Shown here: in pieces, positions 56,847 through 64,000 of the stretch
Layout: each line of letters opens with the position of its first letter
How positions within the stretch are numbered: position 1 is the stretch's first letter
Origin: Chelydra serpentina
Lineage: Eukaryota > Chordata > Testudines > Chelydridae
Direction of reading: 5' to 3'
DNA: 64,000 bases
Assembly: GCA_037349315.1 (NCBI GenBank)
Contig: JBAIAC010000033.1
Span: forward strand, 21,160,001-21,224,000
Translations under genes and position numbers: made by a program
The notes under the pieces: generated by a model
What the model saw: the letters and a program-made list of their open reading frames with translations, nothing else
What the model was told of the DNA's origin: nothing
The model's database searches: none

Positions 56847-58409
56847 ATTTGGCACAGATTTGAAGATTTGGCCTATGTTTTGAGGGGTTAAAATTACTCT
56901 CCAGCCCTTAAGATTTTCTTTGGATTCATTAACAATAATTGAATAAGCAAAAGCTTGTTAAATCCATGAATTGCATATAAAACATCTCAAGAAATGGGAA
57001 TACATTTTTTCTCACACACGCGTGTGCAGTTGTCTTTCCTCCTAGGAAATGGAGACAGCTGCAGACGTGTCACTCACAGTACTCATCACAAGACAGACTT
57101 TCCAACATTCCAGAAGTTCTGCTTCTTTATAAGATGTCTTTGCCTTCCATATTTGGCTGTTAGAAATTTTGCTACCTAGGCAGCATTCTTGCACTGGAAG
57201 GAACAAAGTAGTCACTGTTAAGAATCAGTTTAGACCAAGAAGAGTCTTATCAAAAATTGCATCAGGTCTCTCCTTAACGCCCGTAAAAACGAGTCTGCAT
57301 TATTTTGTGTGATCCTTTGATTACATTAACACAGTTACAGGGTTCATGATTCTTCGCTGATTATGATATGTAAGCTTCGTTGTTTCATTAATGATTTTCC
57401 ATTCCCTCCTTTCCTTCTTCAGTTTTCTGCATTCCTCTCATAATCTGGGGTAATTCTCCCCATTTAGCTAGATGTTTCCATCCCCACCTTCAGATAACCT
57501 ACAATTATCTCCTAATAGGCAATTCTATCCACCCAGCCAGTAGAAATACACTGCATTGTTTTCAACATTTCCAAGCACTTCTGAAATGAAGTATTTCAAA
57601 GTATACATTCTTATTTTATGACCTCTTTGGCTATACGGTGATTATTAATCATTACAGAAGCAAGGAAGAGGAAATGACATCAGTAGATAAGATGAACTAT
57701 GCAATAGCAGAAGCTTTATTCACATTGAATACACTATTCATTTACACAAAAAGATCATTTCTCAATTCAAAGAGGAATATTCTAATTTAAGGTCTAACTT
57801 CGGCCATATGTCAAAATCTCTATGGAAACAAAGCTTACTACTGTGTAGTGATCCCATAAGAAACACATTCTCCTTTGTAGATGGGCTAGTAGTAGGTGCA
57901 TCTAATCTTTGGAGCTTTAGATTTTTTTTCCAGACAAGCACTTTTTTTAATATCAGAAAACATTCTTTTCCTTTTTAATTTGTTTTTATGATGATAAAGC
58001 TGAGATTTTTGTTTTTGACCAGTTTGCTAATCTAATGTAATAGGATCTAAGAATGTGTAATTAAAAAAAAGAAATAGGACACAAAATATTCATTTTTCCT
58101 CCAGATTGCTGGATGCCTTTATGAAACTTCATCTTAGATTCTCTTTGATTATTTAAATCCATTACATGGACAAGCAATGAAACCTATAAAGATTTCAGAA
58201 TAATCCAATTAAATCAAATATTTGTATATAAAATTTTCAAAATAATATAAGTGAGAATGACAAATATCTCTACATAATAAATTAGCAAAGAGGAATCCAT
58301 ATTAGCCTATTTAGAAATAGGATGGGGGGAGATACACTTTGTAAACAAGACTGCTATATCTCACTGCTCTGCTACTGTATAGAAAATTGGAAAATGCTTG
58401 ATCATGTGC
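56847..58409. other. unique AT-rich DNA, no gene recognised
   Basis: No coding, RNA or clear repeat feature recognised. Confidence 0.4.
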
Positions 58410-58650
58410 TTTTCATTTTATATCGCATCTTCCAGCCAAGGATTTCAAAGTGCCTTAGAAACATTAAATCAGCCTCTCAACACTGCTGTATGTGGGTAGG
58501 TGTGTGTTCCCACCATTTTACAGATATTAGTCTGAGGCTCAAAATGGTTGAGTGATATGCTCAAGGTCACAAAACAAATAATTGTCAGAGCCAGGAATAG
58601 AACCTTGGCACAGTTCCGTCTGCTCTCACCACTGGATCGTAACATCTGCA
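58410..58650 (-). repeat. MIR-like SINE, antisense
   Basis: It reads ccaccattttacagatatta, tgaggctcaaaatggttgag, ctcaaggtcacaaaac, agagccaggaatagaacc, then ctcaccactggatcg. This is the antisense order of a MIR/CORE-SINE with its tRNA-like head at the right. The copy is old. Confidence 0.7.
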
Positions 58651-59529
58651 ATACCAGTGCTCAAGAAAGGATGGCTTTTTTTTCTTTTGTTTTAGTGTAA
58701 GGGAAAATTTTAAAGCTGTTTTCCAGGAACTTTCCTCCAATTATAGCTATCTTCCACTCCTTCAACTGAGATGCTTCTATAAGGGTTCAGTTTGCAGAAA
58801 TTTAAAGAGGGGAGGTGGGGGAAGGAAGGCTCCCCATAATAGTTCTGACAAGAAATATTAAAAATAAAAGAGAGTAAACCCTTGGTCAACCCAGCCACCC
58901 ACCCTTCCTTTGCTATGCTGGCCTTTGTGCTGTCAAACAATAGGATTCAGCAGCTTCCCTCATATTTAAGGCGATACACTGCCTGCCAGTAGTCACCATG
59001 TGCAACTGCCATTGAAATAAATTAGAGTTTGGTGGTTGCTAAGTGACAATTGAAGGCCCTAAATAAATACACACGTATAGATAAGATATGTATGGTAATC
59101 AAAAATCCAGTAGTTTTAGAAAGCCATCAGATCAGAGCACAACTTATTTCACTATCCATATTTTAAAACACCAGGGCTTAAAGGATGGACAATAAAAGGA
59201 CAATGCTAGCAAAAAATGGTGATAAGATGGTAGATACAAAAGTTTTGCAATAAGCCAGACTTCTGATAATATTCTCTGGTAAATATTTTGGAGTTTCTCC
59301 TGGACAATCTGCTTATTACTGGAAGATCAGCTAGCAATATTTTTTGGAATTTTATGATGCCACCAAAGTGAAAGGAGGGTTTAGGGCACTCAACATGTCA
59401 TGAGAGCATGCCCTTAATTTAGAGTGCTCTTTCTTTGTTATACTCAAAAAGATAAATGAGGGCTAAATCCATATTCGATGTAAACTGATAGAACTCAGTA
59501 GACTTTACTGGAGCTATGTTAATTTATAC
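58651..59529. other. no gene recognised
   Basis: Unique AT-rich DNA. Its end (59522-59529, atttatac) is the left target duplication of the next element. Confidence 0.4.
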
Positions 59530-59845
59530 CAGGTGTTCTCAAACTTCATTGCACTGCGACTCCCCTTCTGACAATAAAGTTACTACATGACCCCTGGAGT
59601 GTGTCTGGGGGGGGGGGGGGGTCAGAGCCTGAGCCCTGCCCCCCTGGAGGGGGGCGGGGGAGAGCGGAAAGGGACCGCAGGCCAAGCCCTGCCGCCCCAG
59701 GTCGGGGGAGAGGGTGCTGCAGTCCGATCCCCATTGCCCCAGGTGGGGGTGAAGCTCAGGCTCAGCCCTGGGTCCCAGCAAGTCTAATGTTGGCCCTGGT
59801 GACCCCATTAAATTGGGGTCCCGACCCCCAGTTTGAGAACCACTG
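59530..59845. mobile_element. hAT element, 316 bp
   Basis: The ends CAGGTGTTCTCAAAC and GTTTGAGAACCACTG are inverted. A perfect 8-bp target duplication, atttatac, lies at 59522-59529 and 59846-59853. The G-rich interior gives spurious frames. It is related to 55749-56134 in the opposite orientation and to 30499-30721. Confidence 0.92.
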
Positions 59846-60174
59846 ATTTATACCATCAGAGAATTTTGGCCTTGAGAATGTTATTTTTATACATATAGAT
59901 GTCCAGGTGGAACGAATCTGGCTTTTTGTTACATAGCCCACACAGACTTTATTACCCCCCTCAAATATGGGAGAATTCTTGCATTTTTAATAAAATTAGA
60001 AAAAACATAAACACAACAACAACATGCCTGGCATTTCCAGCTTTATATATGAGGCCTGTGTTAAATTCAGGGATTTTTTTAAAAAATCAGTGATGCTATG
60101 ATTGCTGTTAAAAACTAACACGTGGGTATGACTAAGGGAAAAATATGAGAATAGAGAGCCTGGATCTTCTCTTA

Positions 60175-60460
60175 GGGTATGTCTATACTTACCCGTCGCG
60201 TCGGAGGCGCGGGATCGATGTTCTGGGTTCGATTTATCACGTCTTGACAAGACGCGATAAATCGAACCAGGAAGTGCTCCGTCGTCGACGCTGGTAATCC
60301 AGCTCGACGAGTGGAGTAGGCGGAGTCGACGGGGGAGCCTGCGCGCCGCGTCTGGACCACAGGTAAGTTCGAACTAAGGTACTTCGACTTCAGCTACGTT
60401 ATTAACGTAGCTGAAGTTGCGTATCTTAGTTCGATAGGGGGGGTTAGTGTAGACCTAGCC
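60175..60460. mobile_element. Harbinger MITE, 286 bp
   Basis: The ends GGGTATGTCTATACTTACCC and the complement of GGGTTAGTGTAGACCTAGCC are inverted with mismatches. A TTA target triplet lies at 60172-60174 and 60461-60463. It shares the cttcagctacgttattaacg and tagctgaagttgcgtatctt core with 56553-56843. Confidence 0.87.
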
Positions 60461-60778
60461 TTACTTACACTTCTAGGTCCTCTTCAGATCTGACCCAGCT
60501 CAGTAGTAGCCAAAACTTTTGTCTGTTTGATGGCTATTCAGTGCTCAATATAAAATGAGTTGGGGGTTCTGGTTCATAGTAAATTATTGCCTGTACCATC
60601 AAACTTCTACCTTGGTTTGCATGAAATAGCCCTCCCCAGACTCCGCAGTGAAGCTAAGGCCTTGTCTGCGCTACAGAGTATTAACGCAAGTTATGCCCAC
60701 AATCAAAAACCGGTATAATTACATTGTTCACGTGACGCTTCTTCTGTTGGCAGGATGCGTCCACAGTTGGTGCTCTAG

Positions 60779-61275
60779 CAGGGCCAGCGCTCCCATTAGG
60801 CGACCCTAGGCGGTCGCCTAGGGCGCTGAGATTTGTGGGGGCAACGATTCCCGGCAGCGATTCTAAATGCCGCCGAGAGGAGCTGCTACCCCTGTCGCCA
60901 GCCGAGGCGAGCTGCCGCGGCCCACGGGCGGGAGAGGGGGGAAAGCCGAGCCCAGCGCCCCCGCCGTGGCCCACGGGGGAGGGAGGGGAGAGGGAGCCCA
61001 GCCGAGCCCGCCACAGGCGGCGCGGGGAGCCCAGCCAAGCCTGTCGCGGACCGCGGGGAGCTGAGCTTAGCCCAGCCCCCCCGCCGCAGCCCGCGGGCGG
61101 GTGGGGAGGCTGCCGTGGCCGGGGGGGGCGTGGTTTGCCGCTGGGAGTGGGAGGTAGGTGCTGTGGGGTGGTGGAGCTGACTGCCGTGGGGGGCGGCGTT
61201 AGCTGGGGGGGGGGGGCGCAGGGCTGGTGCAAGGAAGTTTCGCCTAGGGCGTGAAACTGCCTTGCACCGGCCCTG
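60779..61275. mobile_element. GC-rich hAT element, nested, 497 bp
   Basis: The ends CAGGGCCAGCGC and the near complement of CCTTGCACCGGCCCTG are inverted. A perfect 8-bp target duplication, tgctctag, lies at 60771-60778 and 61276-61283. It is the same family as 44515-45028. The frame of 205 codons here is compositional. Confidence 0.92.
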
Positions 61276-61285
61276 TGCTCTAGCA

Positions 61286-62009
61286 CTGGGGTTCTCACAA
61301 CAAATTTTTTGGTGGCCTCAGAGTGCGGCCACCAACACTTGCTGGTGGCCGCTCTGACAATTTTTCCTAAAATACTTAATTAACTTTAGGAAAAACAAAT
61401 AAATATGCACAGATACATTGTAATCTATCTATGAAGGGATTTTTTGCAGACTCAATAATAAAAAGAGTGTACAGTTGTCTCTATTCTTTATTGCACCTAA
61501 ACAGAATAGAAACACAAATAAGGTGCTTGTCATTTTTCTTATTGTTTCTTTAGCTTTTTTTTGGTTGCTTTTTTAAAGACTTGCTAGCTAGTAGGTGTGC
61601 TGTGAAAAGTGATATTAACAAACATACAAATATCACTTTTCACAACAGACTCAGCCCCGGCAAGCCCGGGGACAAATTAAGCCCTGGATGGGGAGGTAGA
61701 AACAGAGACAGCAGGGGCCAGGGGTGATGGGGACACTGGGGGGGGGGGGAGAAAGGGGGCAGAAGTGATGGGGGGGGGGTTAGCTTGGGGCCAGAGCCCA
61801 TCACCACGGAGCCAGGGAATGGAGCCCGAAGTCCCACACCCAGGGGACAGAGCCCAAAGCCCCAAGGCTGGAGCCAGATCCCACTCCTGGTCGCCCCTGG
61901 GGAAGGGTTGCTGCTTTGTGCCCTCCAATCACCGCCTAGGAGGCAGTGGCCGCAAGAAAAGCCCCTAGTGGTCGCATGAGGGCACGGTGACTGCATTTGG
62001 GAAACGCTG
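61286..62009. mobile_element. hAT element nested next to the previous one, 724 bp
   Basis: The 8-bp duplication ctctagca lies at 61278-61285 and 62010-62017. The left part is shared, inverted, with 22752-23151. A hairpin (arms 61602-61616 and 61629-61643, gtgaaaagtgatatt) lies inside. The exact first bases are uncertain because the duplication overlaps the expected CA of the hAT end. Confidence 0.8.
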
Positions 62010-62553
62010 CTCTAGCAGTCACAGTGAGAGCAGTGCACTGTGGGTAGTTATCCCACTGTGCTACTTGCCACCTTCTGCAGCTAGGAGTTGTGGAAAGTCA
62101 GAGTAGATTGCAGTGCATTATGGGTTAGGCTCGATGTCCCGTGATGCAGTTTTTTCTGTCCCATCATTCCATGGGCTTCTGACTGTGTTTCGTGGCATTT
62201 TTCTATGGCCCATGTTTACTGTGTGCCACACTGCTCTCTACTGTTGTGAGTTGCCTGACCTGCTACGTGCCCTGGAAAGAAACAACACCAGGTTACCTTT
62301 GGCATTCATGGAGCAGCTGAACATGGTGGACCGTTGCTTTTTGGCTTGGGAAACAAGTACTTAGTGGTGAGATCGCATCGTTCTGCAGGTCTGGGATGAC
62401 AAACGGTGAACGATTGGTGCAGGAAAGTATCCTACAATGGAAAAAGGAACAAAGCAGCTTTTCCAAGGAACCTTCAGCAGAGGATTTGCGAGTACCTGCA
62501 GGAAAGTTTCCTAGAAATCTCTCTGAAGGATTCCTGTGAAATCTTGGTGTGCA

Positions 62554-63215
62554 TTAACACACTGTTCCTCTGCACTGCTTAGCTGCACAAGGCAATGTGG
62601 AGCACACACAAACACAGCTGGTCTTGTACATTTCTATCCCTTCACCCACTTCTTGAATATACAGAGCAAAAGACAGCTCTGCCTCATAACCCAGCAGCAT
62701 CAACTCAAAAAGATCGCTTATCAGGGCTCTCCTCTCCTGCATCATGCATGCCAGAGACTGGCTAGACCCCTTTGGAGTGGAAAAGAGGTCCTGACTCGCT
62801 GTGCCACCGGACGGCCCTGCCGTGTGCACCACATCATCCTCCAACTTGACCTTGTCCATGACTTTGTCCTCGGGGTGAGTCCACTGTCCGTCGTCTCTGG
62901 CCCTGCAGAAGTATCCACGGGGTTCTTGGCGGTCAAGGTGGGGTCGCTGCTGTGGATAGCATCCAGCTCCTTATAGAAGCGGCAGGTCTTCGGCAACAGT
63001 TTGCCTCCCATGCCTTCTGGTATGCCTACCTCAGCTCCTTTATCCTCGTGCAGAACTGATGTGTCCCCCATTCATAGCCCTTCTCCAACATGCCACGAGA
63101 AATCTGACCGTAGGTATCTAAGTTCCTACAGCTGGAGCAGAGCTGGGACTACACAGCCAACTCTCCCCAAAGTGACAGCAGATCCAACAACTCCGGTGTG
63201 CTCCAAGCAGAAAGT
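62554..63215 (-). pseudogene. Myb/SANT-like Harbinger protein, broken
   Basis: On the minus strand, from about 63205, the reading is WSTPELLDLLSLWGELAV, then an in-frame TAG (63149-63151), then the rest of a Myb/SANT-like domain (RNLDTYGQISRGMLEKGY). Downstream are CRFYKELDAI and, after a frame change, KLEDDVVHTAGPSGGTASQ with an ELFSTPEGSS-like block. This is the order of turtle Harbinger partner proteins. It is a different subfamily from the copy at 19905-21216 and is clearly dead through stops and frameshifts. Confidence 0.78.
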
Positions 63216-63499
63216 GCTTGCTGCATGGAGCTGCCATGGTCAGCTGGGGAGATGCGATGTGAGCTGTCCACACCTAGCAAACAGGAAGTGAAATTTCAAA
63301 AATTCCCTGGCCTTTAATGGGGGAGGGGTAGATGCCTGTTTACCTGGGTGCAGGGCAGCAGAGTTCGAACTGCTGACCAAAGTGTTCAGGATGGGCATTG
63401 TGGGACACCTCCTGGAGGCCATTTACAGCCACATAAACAAGCACAGTGTCTACACTGACACTTTGTTGATATAACTTTGCTGTAAAAACTGTACGCCTC

Positions 63500-64000
63500 T
63501 GTCAGGGTTCCCTCCCCACTCTAAACTCTAGGGTAAAGATGTGGGGACCTGCATGAAGAGCTCCTAAGCTTATTTCTACCAGCTTAGGTTAAAACCCCCA
63601 AGGTACAAAATTCCCTGCACCCTGAGAAATGCTTCTCACTGCCACCATCAAGTGTGTTTAAACAGGAATCCAGGAAAGGAAGCCACTTGAAGTTTCTCTT
63701 TCCCCCCAAAATACCCTCTCAAGCCTGTACCCCCCTTTACTGGGAAGCTTGAGAATAATCTCCTAACCAATCGGTTACACAGTGATCTAAAAAAACCCAC
63801 CCCCGGGGTTTTTAACACCATAGAAAACAGTCAGCTTCTTAAAAGAAGGATTTTATTAAAACAAAGAAGGTAAAATCAGCTCTGTAAAATCAGGATGGTA
63901 ACTAATTTACAGGGTACTCAATTTCCAAACTCAAAGGGATTCCCCCTCTGGACAAAACCTTAAAGTTACAGAAAAAACAGGAATAACCCCTCCCTCTAAC
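63500..64000 (-). repeat. Gmr1-family LTR, antisense, cut by the window end
   Basis: It starts TGTCAGGGTTCCC, the complement of the LTR end, and follows the 33834-34632 LTR closely to the window edge. Whether it is solo or belongs to another complete element cannot be seen. It was inserted into the Harbinger element to its left. Confidence 0.93.

Larger units (their letters stand above)
60658..63499 (-). mobile_element. Harbinger transposon, hosting nested insertions
   Basis: The left end GGCCTTGTCTGCGCTAC follows a TAA triplet (60655-60657) and matches the ends of the nearby Harbinger MITEs. The body resumes after two nested hAT elements (60779-61275 and 61286-62009) and includes a broken Myb/SANT-like gene on the minus strand (62554-63215). 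An LTR begins at 63500. The right end, if present, lies outside the window, so total length and the second triplet are unknown. Confidence 0.75.

Noticed and set aside
60681..61298. Minus-strand frame of 205 codons, Pro/Ser/Arg-rich
   Set aside because: It coincides with a hAT element bounded by an 8-bp target duplication. No domain.
1..64000. CRISPR arrays, bacterial operons, phage or plasmid features
   Set aside because: No regularly spaced repeats or dense coding. SINEs, LINEs, LTRs, hAT and Harbinger elements show this is vertebrate nuclear DNA.

Overview
This window is eukaryotic and looks like turtle genomic DNA, probably from a cryptodire. It holds no cellular protein-coding gene that I can support. 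The evidence for a turtle is the repeat content: a Cry-type tRNA-derived SINE with RNA polymerase III A and B boxes, CR1 LINE 3' ends, PIF/Harbinger elements of the Myb/SANT-plus-transposase type, many small hAT elements with 8-bp target duplications, and a Gmr1-like Ty3/gypsy LTR retrotransposon. Species assignment is inference. The unique DNA between repeats is AT-rich and could be an intron or a gene desert.

The centrepiece is 11249-18129, a complete LTR retrotransposon of 6881 bp. It has two 811-bp LTRs that differ at one base, a perfect 5-bp target duplication (AAAGT), a tRNA-Leu-like primer-binding site, and one unbroken 1615-codon gag-pol frame. Its domain order is Gag (coiled coil, SCAN-like capsid, zinc knuckle), protease, integrase, reverse transcriptase, RNase H. 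Integrase lies before reverse transcriptase, the reverse of ordinary Ty3/gypsy and the hallmark of the Gmr1 group. Every catalytic residue I could place is present, so this is a very young and possibly competent copy. Related solo LTRs lie at 24129-24937 and 33834-34632, each with its own 5-bp duplication, and a fourth LTR runs off the window from 63500.

Layout. 1-11248: mostly unique DNA with a purine-rich tract, a (GT)n microsatellite, a MIR-like SINE, a hAT element at 7103-7330 and an antisense CR1 3' end. 19577-22180: a decayed Harbinger transposon with a Myb/SANT-like gene on the plus strand and a DDE transposase on the minus strand, tail to tail. 22180-23151: GC-rich and hAT-family repeats. 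23303-25212: a 53-bp direct repeat enclosing a SINE and a dead LINE whose reverse-transcriptase region is split by a solo LTR. 25213-33833: unique DNA, a CR1 3' end interrupted by a hAT element, and a long inverted repeat at 30891-31043. 34633-44514: mainly unique. 44515-64000: dense small DNA transposons, two very short retro-insertions with 12-bp duplications, and a nested Harbinger/hAT/hAT/LTR complex from 60655 to the end.

The genes present serve the mobile elements, not the host. The LTR element encodes what it needs to copy and integrate itself. The Harbinger genes, both broken by stops, once supplied the transposase and its Myb-like partner for the small TTA/TAA-flanked elements nearby. 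Repeat names come from motif recognition and recall of family structure. No database search was possible.
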